A stretch of 64,000 nucleotides of DNA from positions 1-64,000 of the forward strand of contig RPFO01000480.1 of the NCBI GenBank assembly GCA_009746045.1, given 5' to 3'. The notes below the pieces were generated by a model that was not told the origin of the DNA, searched no databases, and saw nothing but the letters and a program-made list of their open reading frames with translations. The DNA is from Mesostigma viride (taxonomy: Eukaryota > Streptophyta > Mesostigmatophyceae > Mesostigmatales > Mesostigmataceae). Numbering within the stretch: position 1 is the stretch's first letter; each line of letters opens with the position of its first letter. Both the position numbers and the translations under genes were made by a program. This document shows positions 46,328-56,842 of the stretch, in pieces.

Positions 46328-47022
46328 AGTTAACGCCAAGCGCATTGGCGTGTTCCTGATTTGGCATATCTCTGCGATTCCAGAGGCACCGGAACGAGTT
46401 CATTCCGACAAGTATCAAGAAAGTTATGGCGTTCCGACTTCCCGGTCGCGCGCGAGCGCGAGCCGGCTGTTATTCTAAGTCGGACGTGAATATTTGCCGA
46501 CGACATATGGGGTCGACAGTAATTCCTGGGCTGACAGGAATTAGGTGCTGAACCTACGACGGTATTGGATTAATACGTCGTACGCAGGAAATAGGAACCT
46601 TAACCTGTGGTCTGTTAGTACCGCAGGTTTAGTCCTGGACTTCTAGGTGCAGATGCAATAGTCACTGTGGACTGTGCTCTGTGGTCACTGTACCTGTATG
46701 GCAGACCTACTGTATAGGAACTGGACGCTGTACAGGTAGTGAATACTGTACCGGGAGTGTTAATACTGAGCAGGCCTCCTAGGCTGCTCAGGACTAGCAA
46801 GCACAGTGCACAAGTATATAAAGAATAGGCCAGTGCCAATTGGGCATCTCTTGCGAGCCCGCCTCACGTGTGTTGCCTTGACTTGGCAAACTCGTGTACA
46901 AGCCTCAAGCGTGTGAGCGCTGCAACATTATCCAATTTTAACAAAGCTCCGTTTCCAACCATATTCACACATTGCTGCATTGCAACCATATCCTACACAT
47001 TGCGTTTATAAAAACGTTAACT
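46328..47022 (+). repeat. 3' LTR of element C
   Basis: It starts AGTTAACG after the purine tract. The end is placed at CGTTAACT (47015-47022), a perfect 8-bp inverse of the start, giving 695 bp and putting the TATATAAAG at 46815-46823 about 200 bp from the end, as in A and B. An earlier AAACT at 46892 is a less likely end. It opens with the hairpin ACGCCAA-GCGCA-TTGGCGT (46333-46351) and contains a block TTCCAGAGGCACCGGAACG ... AAAGTTATGGCGTTCC related to A and B. Confidence 0.75.
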
Positions 47023-49768
47023 CAGCATAATACAAGGGGAGTGCACAACATTCGGCCATGCAGGCACCAACTCATGTGTTTTGTCTCCAGCCAGGGTGTG
47101 TAATTCTGAATGACATATGTTGGTGAATAAGACATGCACCTCTGTTTGAAAGTCAAATCCTTACAAACCCGTCAAGTCCTACATGAAGGACAGTCTCATG
47201 TTGAGGGGGGGGGGAGCGGAAGAGACCACCAAATGCGTGCAGGAGCTTGAAAAGGGGTTTTACGCGTACACGACCCAAGACTTGAGGTATTTATCCTTCG
47301 TCTGATCGACCAGGACTGTAATTTCCCCGTCATCAAACCTGCACATGCAGTTGCACCGAGGTTTTAGCTAGTATTTAACCACACTAACACATCTTTATCC
47401 ATCCAAGCCATGTGAAAACTGGCCAAACCACATGCTACCATCCTCTGCACATATGGTACCTCCTATGTTAAAGGTTTGACGCCATTCTGACAAGAACTGC
47501 CAAAGTTACCACCATTCCAAGACGGCCACCCACGAAGACGCTACAAGGAGGTTTTAGTAACCATTTAGCCACACTAGCACCTCCTTCATCAAAGACATCT
47601 GCAAACTGACCAAAGCACATATAATTAGTTCTTGCATATGCTGACAACAACGCATGCTCAAGGTTGGGGGTCATTGTGACAAGAACTGCTCAGGTTGATT
47701 GGCTTCATATGTGACCACCTGACAAGGCGCTAAGGACCACTAAGTAAGCAGGTAAGCACAATGACACTTCATATGCCATCCAACATGCACCAAAACCATG
47801 CTGAATATCAAGGAGACCCCAAAACCATGCTGAATATGTTTAGAAAGTACAATGGGGTGGCCACGCACCTCATACGCCTTCACCGCCCCTCAATCAAGCG
47901 TGGCCAGCCTTCTATCTATGTGCATAGCAATAACGATGGTAGCACTAACATGCCTAACCAGCATTTTCTATGTTTCTCCCATGTTAGAGTGTAAGGTTGA
48001 TGCCAACCAAGCACATCAACACTATAAAACTTCCTAAACTGCCCTAACCGGCATGGGCAACAAGCAGGGACTATGGAGGGCAAGGAACCAGGTAGGATCA
48101 TGGTATGCATAGCTTTTGCATGCAGTCAACCATGTCAACCATGGTTGGCTCAGCACATCTCAGTCTTGTCACATCATCATAACAAGGGAAAGCTCAAATA
48201 AACTAATAGTGGCAGCTATGTACACGGAGTCACACAAATGCAATATCTCCATATTATCATCACCATAACACTCCCATCCCTGCACGATAAAATGCAACGA
48301 AACCATTGGGCGGTGTCGCGCGCCGTTCCGATTCGCACGAGTATTGGCTTTACGCGGGGCCGCCACGCGGCCGGCCCGGGGGACGAGGCGAGGCAGCTAG
48401 GCATTGCGCGTGTGCGAGTTGTTACGCGTTTGGCATTTGGGCCTTACGGGAGCAACGCATGCGCCGTAGCGCGACGCGCAGCACTGGGAATCGACAGCGG
48501 TACTGACATGCGTCACCAGGAGGTCAGTGCCAACGCTGCATGGCAAGCAGCACGCTCTGGCTGCTGGACTACAACACGGACCAAGCTAGGCTGCCAGCCT
48601 GGCAATTATGCGGATCGTGCAGGCTGAACATGCACGTGCACGCAAACTGGCGCTTTAGTGATCTCGAGAACTGTCCGCTGCAGGTAGATAATGTCGTGCA
48701 ATATTGGCATTGTTATGCGGCAGGCTGGCAAGCCGCTTTTGTGAATGCGACGAGGCAGCTTTTCTCGTCAGGGCCAGCTAGTTGTCGTACATGCTTGGTG
48801 ATATAGTTGTTTGGCAAGCTCAGGGGTCAACAAGCCGACACTGGAGTGATCTGCGACAAGGGCATTTTGTCGTCTGGGATTTCTGGCCTACCCAGGTTGT
48901 CTAGTTGATTTTGTCGTCTAAAGAGAAAGTGCTAGATGATATGTTTCATATGCGGGACAGGAAGTCGTTGCAGACAACGACTTAGGATTGTATGTACTTT
49001 TAGGTCTTGGTGCTGACCAAAGACGAGTGCCACGGAGTAGATTTGGTGTAACTGAAGCAGTATGGACGACAAAGCGGTTGTCGTCAGGGTCAGATACTGA
49101 GCGTGGCTACGAGGTAAGGCTGACGCAAGATATTGCGTAAGCGGGAGGGCATTCATTGGGATATAAGTGTGTCTTTCCACCAGGGCGTTGGATGTAGCTC
49201 TGACAGTGTGGATCTTTGAACTCTGTCTTGGTTATGGTGGTGCGTGGCAAGTGTGGCCAGCCCTCCTTTTTCTTTCATCGAGCCCAGCTATTGCTGAAAC
49301 AGAGCTGCCAAGTTAGGTAGAGTATATTGGTAATATTTTGGTAATAAAACGTTCATTTCATTTGCATGCAACAAAGAACCCAGTGTGAAGCCTAACTAAC
49401 CTAGTCATACCTCATTCTCAGGTCTCTCCTTCTGAGAAGTGCAGCTGGCACTGGCTTCTCATCTTATCCACACAGAGCTAACTGAGATTTGGTAGGTAAG
49501 CTTGGTCAAGGCTGAGGCCGATTCCTGAATACTAGGAATGGAGGTAAAGCTGGCTGTGCAAGGCTGTCAAGGCAGGCAGCTTGCAAGCAGGTCCTGAAGC
49601 AGCATTGGTTTTCAGCTTTCAGGTAATTGTTTTTCTTCCTCCTTGCCTTGTGCATCTGGTGTGGTGCCAGCAAGTTGAAGGGGCCAACTTGGTGGTGGCC
49701 TCTGTGGTGCATACTGATTTTGCACTACGTCTGCTCACTCTGTAGCCCAGTGACTGGTTGCAGAAACG
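47023..49768. other. Intergenic DNA between the two nests, no gene recognised
   Basis: Short open frames only, without domains. It contains a G10-type run near 47202-47212 and a degenerate duplicated stretch (47358-47737). The 5' LTR and leader of element E should lie in the right part, but I could not find its boundaries. Confidence 0.5.
47358..47737. repeat. Two diverged tandem copies of about 190 bp
   Basis: Both copies begin GAGGTTTTAG (47358 and 47548), have TTTARCCACACTARCAC, AAACTGRCCAAA.CACAT and end ATTSTGACAAGAACTGC. Divergence is high. Confidence 0.7.
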
Positions 49769-50141
49769 GTGCTCACGAGAGCACAAGCACGAAGCTTGAT
49801 GGCAGACCAAGATGGTCAACATCAAGGGGGCGCCAACCCCAACCAAGGCACGGTGGTGGATGGCGCACCGCGGCAGGGTGATGCTGCGGGCACGCGTAGG
49901 CATCCTTGCCAACTGGCGACTACGGCAATGGGCCACTCGTCCCACCAGCAGTCTCGGGTTCTGGGATGGGCAATGGGGGGGGGGTCGCCGATCGGAGTGG
50001 TGGCGTTGTTGTTGGTGGTGACACATCGGTCGTCAACGGAGGGCTGGGTGGCAGCGCGGCAGGTCCTCAAGATGGAACAGTACTTCCCATCACACCATCA
50101 TCGCAGATACGGCTCAGCGGGTTGGCAGGCACCGGGCTAGC
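49769..50141 (+). pseudogene. gag of element E, N-terminal fragment
   Basis: It starts MLTRAQARSLMADQDG and becomes Gly/Gln-rich. A frameshift lies near 49900. In the second frame the sequence runs to the B insertion. When B and one copy of CTAGC are taken away the frame is continuous into the Gln-rich segment at 57953, which shows B landed in an open coding region. Confidence 0.65.
50137..50141 (+). repeat. Target-site duplication of element B (CTAGC), left copy
   Basis: CTAGC precedes the B 5' LTR and recurs at 57948-57952 directly after its 3' LTR. A 5-bp duplication is typical of Copia integrases. Confidence 0.95.
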
Positions 50142-50757
50142 AGTTAACGTAAAGGATTTACGTTAGATGGATAGAGATTGTTACGCTCTTTCCAACGGCA
50201 CCTTGAACGCCTCATTTGGTTAAGGAACGTAAAAGTTATGACGTTTCCTAGGCTGTGCCGACAGTACCCGGCGCGCCACTGTGGGCGCGTACGGACACAG
50301 GATGTACAAGTGTCACTTTGATAGTCCGCAGGACGTTGACAGGACTTGTACAGGACTTGATAGTCAATTGATAGGTAGGCGTGCTGTAGCGCGCCAGGAC
50401 CTATGAGACAATTGATGCTGACTAGTGTACGGATAGGTCCACAGGACTAGCCGTATGGACAATTGATAGATCTGCGCGCCAAAGGCGTGCCAGAGTCTGT
50501 GTAATCAATTGATTGACAGTTCAGCTGTGACAGTGCAGCTGAATACTTGGACGCGTCCCTAGCAAGCTATATGAGTGACTTGGTCACACCGGGACGCTAG
50601 TTCTTGCGTGCACGTTCTCTTGGCACTGCGACCCTGTCGTCTGTGCTGCGTGCAGTCTTGGAAGTGACGTGACTTACGTCTGTGTTTCCTTGTTATTAAT
50701 AAAGGCAACTTCCTGCAAGAACCATGGCGGAATTCGTGGCATTCTCACCTCACAACT
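50142..50757 (+). repeat. 5' LTR of element B
   Basis: 616 bp, AGTTAACG...ACAACT. Hairpin AACGTAAA-GGA-TTTACGTT at 50146-50164, inverted pair at 50224-50248, TATA-like CTATATGAG near 50568, AATAAA at 50698-50703. The two B LTRs differ at only a few sites by eye, for example one base in the TTCTCAC.CTCAC run near the end. Confidence 0.96.
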
Positions 50758-50781
50758 CGTATTACACGCTCTGTTAAAAAG
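50758..50781 (+). promoter_or_regulatory. Possible primer-binding site of element B
   Basis: The sequence directly after the LTR is CGTATTACACGC. It lacks the usual TGG that pairs with a tRNA 3' CCA end. The first seven bases, CGTATTA, are also found directly after the LTR in A and D. Drosophila copia and yeast Ty5 prime from an internal tRNA fragment, which would fit, but I could not match a tRNA. Confidence 0.4.
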
Positions 50782-51489
50782 ATGCCAAATTCTGAAGAAT
50801 TTCGGATTCCCGATGACGAGGAAATAGCCGCTCCGCCGGCTGGTCCTTCGTCAAGACCGACTGCGCCGTCGTGGCAGCAATTGCTCGACGAAGTTACGAT
50901 CTCGCTCGACGAGCTTCATCGTCAGCAGCGCAGCTCACCATTGCTCGGGGATAACCCCGAGGACCCCGATTTGCCAGCACTGGTGCCGGCTATCCGCAAC
51001 CTGTTGGACCAGATTCGAAACATTTTATCGACATTTACGGTCCAGGTGCGGGGAGGTTTGCGGTCGGTGACCGAAGTCACGACTGCCATTGAGGAGTTGG
51101 ACAACGTCCTCTCTTCACTCACCGGTTACCAGAGAAACCTGCAAAACTGGGCATCGCTACGCACGGGGGGCGCGCCGGCGGTGTCGACAAATTTGTTTCA
51201 AGATCTCGCGCTGTTATCGCTGCTCACACGCGGCGTACGCAGTCGCGAGCGCCAGGTTTTAATTAACCTGGTGGCATTTCTCGCATCTGTGCGAGAGTGG
51301 ATTCCCGCGGGGTGGGAATTGTTGACGATCTTTACACATCCTCTGCGCCTCGTCGCGCGTCGGCGCGTCGCAACTTACGCGGCGGGGAGCACGCCGGTTT
51401 TAATACATACCGGTGCAGGTCCGGAGCTGGATATGGAGGATCGTGAGTTCGTATACACGTACTGCGACTTCAGGGGCCTTGACTACTAG
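50782..51489 (+). CDS. ORF0 of element B (235 codons), unknown function
   Basis: An intact frame starting 25 bp after the LTR (MPNSEEFRIPDDEE) and ending DFRGLDY. The N terminus is acidic and Pro-rich. The middle looks helical and amphipathic (LVPAIRNLLDQIRNILSTF, TTAIEELDNVLSSL). The C-terminal part is hydrophobic and basic (NLVAFLASVREWIPAGWELLTIF, then PLRLVARRRVA). There is no zinc knuckle, protease motif or signal peptide, and I recognise no family. A has a decayed copy, and D a different ORF of similar size at the same place. Possibilities are a matrix-like or membrane-binding structural protein, or an RNA-binding accessory protein. Its frame is intact while gag and pol are broken, so it may have been under selection recently. 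Confidence 0.8.
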   Translation: MPNSEEFRIPDDEEIAAPPAGPSSRPTAPSWQQLLDEVTISLDELHRQQRSSPLLGDNPEDPDLPALVPAIRNLLDQIRNILSTFTVQVRGGLRSVTEVTTAIEELDNVLSSLTGYQRNLQNWASLRTGGAPAVSTNLFQDLALLSLLTRGVRSRERQVLINLVAFLASVREWIPAGWELLTIFTHPLRLVARRRVATYAAGSTPVLIHTGAGPELDMEDREFVYTYCDFRGLDY

Positions 51490-51516
51490 TCGGCCTAATT
51501 TTCTTTGCAGTACTCG

Positions 51517-51534
51517 TCGACATTTTTTTGTCGA
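51517..51534 (+). promoter_or_regulatory. Hairpin between ORF0 and gag of element B
   Basis: TCGACA, six T, TGTCGA. Same stem as in A (27318-27333). TTTTCTTTGCAG just upstream and TTTAGTGCAG directly before the gag ATG (AG at 51647-51648) resemble splice acceptors. Confidence 0.5.
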
Positions 51535-51649
51535 ATTTTCAGCGGCAATTCGCGGGGCGGGCGACACCGGCGCAGGCGGCAGTGGCGACAATTTTGTACA
51601 TATTTTCTGCTGCTTTGCTAAGGTGTTCTTTGAATAGCTTTAGTGCAGG

Positions 51650-52755
51650 ATGGCTGAGGGCGCCGTAGCAAGGGTCCAGCCAGTGGGAATGGGGGGTGCT
51701 GGTAGTGGAACCGCTCACGTAGATGACGTGGGGTTACCGGAGAGATTACCAACCTTCCTCACAATAATAATAATGCACAAGCTGTTCATGGCTTTGATCT
51801 TACCACACAGGGTTTTTAATTGTCAATCAGCTGCAGCCTGTAACCTCAGACTCCAAGCCTAAGCAGGCTGAAGAGTTTGTGGAGGGATTGGAAGGGTTCC
51901 CTAGCTTGTACGGTGGTACAAATTACTATCAAATCTGGATAGGCAGTAGCACTTTTGGCAAGTGTACTGACCAGATTAAGGACCTAACCAGGGAGTGTAA
52001 GAAGGCCAATAAGGCCTGGGCACTGTACGTGGCTGAGCTGAAGGAGCTGCTGGAAGACCAGCGAAAGAAGGTCGGCATCCATTGGCAGGACAAATACCAG
52101 GGTGGGAGGTCAAGGGGGACCTGATCCAGAACTTTCTCAACTATTGTAAGATGGTTGAGGAGGGCAGGGCTCACGGCTTTAATGTCGCTGATAACATAGC
52201 CCTAACCAACTGGCTCAAGGTTTCTGGGCTGGATAAGGCGACACGTGGCTCCTTAAAGTCATGTGTGCCCCACACTCAACCCTGAAGGCCTACAAGGTCA
52301 TCATTAAACAAGCACTCGAGGCAGAGGAGCTGTTTGAGGGTGGAGTGCCAGCAGTGAAGGCTACCCAGGCAGGTGGGCGTACCCAGGGTGGCTCCAAGAC
52401 GTCTGAGGCTGACCGAAGCCAAGGAGGGCGTAGGGGCAACCATAACAAGCGCAAGGGAGATCATTCACCTGATTCTGACAGGAGGTCACACTCCAAGTCG
52501 GTGTTCAGGCGGGTGGGTGGTCAGCCCAAGCAGGGCAACGCGTCTGACAATGGGGGCAGTGGCCAGGGCAAGTCCAAGATACAATGCTACCTGTGCAAGG
52601 GGTGGGGGCACATCAAGAAGGAGTGTCCCAGCTTCAAGAAGTCCCAGGGCCAGGGCAGCAACAAGAATAACAACAACAACAAGAAGAACAACAACAAGTC
52701 CCAGGCAGGCCAGCCTTCAAAGGGCAGTCAGCAAGAAGACAACAAGGAGCAGTGA
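51650..52755 (+). pseudogene. gag of element B (several frameshifts), with CCHC zinc knuckle
   Basis: Collinear with gag of A from the first codons (Gly-rich, SGTAHVDDVG) to the tail. Small indels relative to A fall near 51680-51820, near 52105 (AGGGTGGGAGG versus AGGGTGGGAGGTTAAGG context) and near 52255 (loss of one A in TTAAAAGTC). The C-terminal frame from about 52261 is intact: GGVPAVKATQAGG, then CYLCKGWGHIKKEC and an Asn/Lys-rich tail ending NKEQ. The stop is TGA at 52753-52755. Because A and B break at different places, the ancestral gag was one open frame. Confidence 0.9.
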
Positions 52756-52758
52756 CTG
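52753..52758 (+). promoter_or_regulatory. Candidate gag stop-readthrough site (TGA CTG)
   Basis: CAG-TGA-CTG-TCT. The next stop in this frame is not met before pol: the 141 nt between 52756 and the first pol ATG at 52897 are open in the same frame. This is the arrangement used for readthrough Gag-Pol synthesis. Confidence 0.6.
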
Positions 52759-52896
52759 TCTGAGGCAACCCCTACACACCTTAATTCACCCAAGGGGGAG
52801 GCCAGGTGCTCCAATGCAGATTTTATATCTGGGCAACAAGAGGGTGATCTCCAGGTTCAGTGTGGCCCCAGGTCACCTGGAGAGGTACAGGTTCCT

Positions 52897-55800
52897 ATGA
52901 AGACGTCCTTGACAGCTGGTGCAGCTGTAAGAATGTCTGACCCCATGCATCCTCGTGCTGGGCACGAGGGTGGACCTCTCATTTTGAGAGAAACCAATGT
53001 ACAACCACAGAGGGGTGTGAAGGCCTCTGGTGGTATGCATGTGGTCCCTGCTGGCGGTCCAGGTGTTGGGCATGAGCAGGGTGACTCAGGCTCTGAGTCA
53101 GAACAGGATGGAAGTCAGCATGGTGATGCTGGACAACCTGACAGCACAGTCCTGACTGTGCCAGGGACTGCTTCCTCTGTGTACCAGGAGTTGGGTGCCC
53201 GAATCCACAACATGTTTGGGCATGCCACTTCTCTGTCAAACAACTTTGCCTTCCGTATGGGCAGGGCACCCCTTCTTAAGGCGTGTCAGCAAGCTGCCTC
53301 ACGGTGTAAGTGCCAGTTGTCCTCCAACAAGCCCAGGAAATCACATGCCAAAGCTCTACCTCAGAGCATTGGTGATCTGCAGTGTGATATCCAACACATC
53401 AGGGGCATGCAACTGTTGGTGTGCGTGGACAGGTACACGAAATACAAGGTGCTGGAGCATTTACCTTCTATGAAGAACAGGTACTTGCTGGCTGCCCTGC
53501 AGAATGTAAGAGCCAAGTTTCCTACCACAAGGATCCAGGTGGACATGCAGTTTCAGCATCTCAAGGGTGATCCTACCCTTCCTGAGTTGCTGGTTACACC
53601 TAGGGAGGCTCATGGGCAGCAGGGTGCTATCGAGAGGGCAATCCAGGAGGTCAAGAAATTGATCATCTCTGAAGACTGGGTACCCTTGTCTGCACCTGCA
53701 CTTGTCAGGAGTGCATGGCTGAGGAACGTGGAGCAGCAGCTGAACAGCAGGGTTAACTTCTACTATGATGGAGTTGCTGTCAGCCCAATGGGTCTATATC
53801 ATGGCCTGTGCCCACCACATGTGCTGGAGGGCTGGAAACATGCTGCACATGTCACCTTTGCCAAGCTGAGGGAGAAGGACCGGGGTTGGAAGATGCTGGA
53901 GCCACAAGTGGGTCAGAAGGTCCTAGCTTGGAAGGAACCTAGCCTTTATGGCAAACGTGGTAGCTGGAGTCCTGGGGTGGTTACCCAGGTTGATGAAGCT
54001 AGCCACGCATGCTTGGTCAGCATGGAGGACGAACCAAAGCATGTACACCGGCTGAGTTGGTCATATGTCAAGCCTAACCTGATGAATGAGGGCAGTCAGG
54101 CACAAGGCTCACAGGATCTGCAGGATTTTCAGGTCCCAGGTGACATCACTGACGCAACGACCACATCTGTTGCAGGGGAATCTGTCAGCCCTGGCCAGGT
54201 TGCAGAGGTACTTGTTGAACAGGCTGCAAGGTCAACAGCTGGGGAGTCAACTGTCAAGCCCAAGGCACTAACCAAGCCCAGGGGGACAAGTTTGGCTGGA
54301 TTGATTGGGGCTCTACAAAGGGCCAAGAAGCAGCCCAAGGTAGCCAAGCTCAGGTGGCATGGCAATCTGGGGCTGGACACTGCCTTAGAGGTAGACACTA
54401 ATTCTCAGGTTTCCATCATTGGGACCAGGGCTGCAGCAGGGTACAGCATGTCTGAACCCAGCTATCAGTTTGTGTCTGACTTCAGTGGCGGGGTACACGT
54501 GAAGGTACTGGGTGAGGTATTCATTCCTATCCTTGGACAGGACACTGCTTTTTGTGTCTTGGAGGGCTATCAAGGACCTGCTCTTCTGGGGCAGAATTTC
54601 CTATGCCAGGATGGGGTAGTGATCACGTCCTCTCTCCTGACTAAGGAAGGGGCTGGTCAGGTCCCACTGATTAATTTCAGGACCACTCACCTATCACGTG
54701 CAGTAACCAGGTCGGTTAAGCGTGTGCAAGTGTGCCAGGGGCAGGAGCCCTTGGTTGATGACCTCATACTGCCAGCTGCTAGTCATCCAAGCAGTTTGGG
54801 CATTGGTCCTCACTCACTTGCTGGACACAGCCCTATCAACTACCAAGGCCTGGTGAAGCTCATGTCCTCTCCCATTATGTGTCCCCAGGTCACACTGGGT
54901 CTGATTAAATCTGGGGAGGACTGGATCTCCAAGAAATGCGTGGAACCTGTCAATGACCTGCCTCCTGCACGACGTCTACTCAAGCTCAAGTTTGTCATCA
55001 AGATGAAGGAGGTGGACGGGGTCAAGGTACCACATGTCAGGCCAGTGCTGAATGAGTTCAAGGGTACTGGTGAGTGCACTGCTGAGGAGTTGTATACCCC
55101 TGGCATGCTGCATGATACTTGGAGGCTGCTGCTGTGTGTATTTCTAGGCCTTCTCAACAAGGGCTTGGACTATGGCTCAGTGGTGGTAGACTTCAAGAGG
55201 GCATTTCTGGAGGGGATGCAGATGTGGCACAGGAAAAGTGGGAGGGCAAGACGCCTTTCTATGTTAGGGTGCCTGCTGTATGGAAAAGGGACATCCACAC
55301 GGAGTTCCTTAAAATCCTCAAGGGCCTGGAGGGCCTGAGGTCAAGTCCAATAATCTGGAGGGAGACTCTCAACCGTTTCCTGAAGGAGCATTGCAACTTG
55401 AAGGTCTCTCCTGTAGACCCCTGTCTGTTTCTGGGGCAATGGGAAGGCCTGCCAGTGTATGCTTCGCTGCACGGGGATGACCTACATCTGATAGCTCCCA
55501 CGTCGTGGCTTAAGGAGCTGATCTCCATCATTAAGTCCAAGTTTCCTCTGGGTAGGGAGCAATGGCAGGTGGAGAATGAGCCTCTGCTGTTTGTGGGCAT
55601 GGAGGCCACACTGGTGAAGAAGGGGGGGAGTGGCGTATGCTGCTGGTGGGGGGCAATGATTATCAAGAGACCCTCATTAGCAAGCTTCCTCCAACCATCA
55701 CACAGGCACTGTGTCCCATGGTGAGGGGCATGGTTGCTTGGGTGGCAGGCATTTCCAGGCCAGACCTTATGGTCATAGCCAGGTTGCCTGATGACATGCT

Positions 55801-56380
55801 GGTGGAGCTAGGGTCTGCCAAGGTGGCTGATCAGGTCAGGGCTTCATCTGGCATTCTGTTGTCTGCAGTGGATTTATCACAACCCATTTGCATGGAGCTG
55901 TATGTGGATAGCTCAATGGACAGCAGGCAGGTCTCCAAGGTCAGGGGCAGGGCTGCAGGGCTCTTTGTGCTCAGACAGGAAGGCCTGGGGAGTTTGGTGA
56001 GCTGGTTTAGTCGCCTGCACAAACGGGTGGCTGTCAGCAGTGATGTGGCAGAATGCAGGGCTATTTGTGAAGGCATTCACACAAGCCTTTATCTGAAGGA
56101 GTTGCTTCATCAGATGACTTCTAACACTCCTTGGCCACTTCAGGTTACCACTCTTCTAAAAACAGACTCCATGGGGATGGTGCAGTTTGTGCACAGGCAG
56201 ATGGCCAGAAGTAGGGACTTGGATTATCTCCTTCTTAAGGAGTTGTCCTCCTTGGCCAATATTGAGCATATCCCTGGGGTTGACAATCCTGCTGATGCTT
56301 TGACCAAGCTAGTGCAGAAGGCAGCAGTGCAATACAAGGTTCTTCAGTCTCTGATGGACCCATCTCAGCAAGCTGTCTAA
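52897..56380 (+). pseudogene. pol of element B: integrase, retropepsin-like, RT, RNase H (two single-base frameshifts)
   Basis: Collinear with pol of A but without element F. Residues 100-140 hold the HHCC region, D164/D216/E246 the integrase triad, 320-395 the C-terminal module, 498-510 the protease-like EVDTNSQVSII (DTN at 54394-54402) and 561-569 GPALLGQNFL. RT begins near 690 with VPHVRPVLNEF at 711-721 and motif A D765. One G is lost in the run near 55214 and one near 55625 relative to A. Between them lies HGDD (55470-55481). The third frame, to the TAA at 56378-56380, holds RNase H and NPADALTKL. Both losses are in homopolymers, so sequencing error is possible. The open frame extends upstream of the ATG to the gag stop. 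Confidence 0.93.
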
Positions 56381-56662
56381 GCTGGTGCATGGTTATAGGG
56401 CATTGGAGAGCAGATTGTGTGGTAGTGTCAGCATTGTGACTGGCATAATACCTGTATTTTAGTCTGTACTAAGGCTCATGGACCATGGTACACTCACTCT
56501 GATTTTAATCAGGATACAGCCAGGTTTTGGCTGGGGTTCATGCTGTTGACTACACAAGGTTGACAGGTCCATTACAGACCATGTATTCTATTTTAAAAGA
56601 AATGTATATTTGTACATACTTCTCACAATGGTCTGGGAACCTTTATTCTGGGGTTTATAGGG

Positions 56663-56679
56663 CGGGGTTCGATTCCCTG
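56663..56679 (+). promoter_or_regulatory. tRNA T-arm mimic in the 3' region of element B
   Basis: CGGGG-TTCGATT-CCCTG, as in A and C. Confidence 0.75.
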
Positions 56680-56820
56680 GTATTATGTTTCTACAAGCTG
56701 GCCTGTTCAGGTGTTTGCCTGTTCAGACTTCCCTAGTTCCCCAGGGCAGGATTTAATTGTTGCCTATGTGTTTCATTTTGTCATTTGTTTGCTGTGGCAG
56801 TTTACCATCTGGCAAGTAGA

Positions 56821-56842
56821 CGGGCGCCGTAAGACGGGCGCC
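56821..56842 (+). repeat. Paired CGGGCGCC motif, element B
   Basis: CGGGCGCC-GTAAGA-CGGGCGCC, same as A. Confidence 0.8.

Larger units (their letters stand above)
43862..47022 (+). mobile_element. LTR retrotransposon C (Copia-type, 5' part displaced by D)
   Basis: From the D insertion point it carries the end of the protease-RT linker, RT, RNase H, a 3' untranslated region, purine tract and 3' LTR. The 5' half (LTR, ORF0, gag, integrase) should lie left of element D, but that side has been replaced by element A and then satellite. Confidence 0.88.

Noticed and set aside
46328-46892. Shorter C LTR ending at AAACT (46892)
   Set aside because: It would leave only about 70 bp after the TATA box. 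The end at 47022 has an 8-bp inverse match to the LTR start and fits the TATA-to-end spacing of A and B.
50142-50260. Hammerhead ribozyme in the LTR start
   Set aside because: No CTGATGA plus GAAA core was found around the hairpins in A, B, C or D. The stem-loops alone do not make a known ribozyme.
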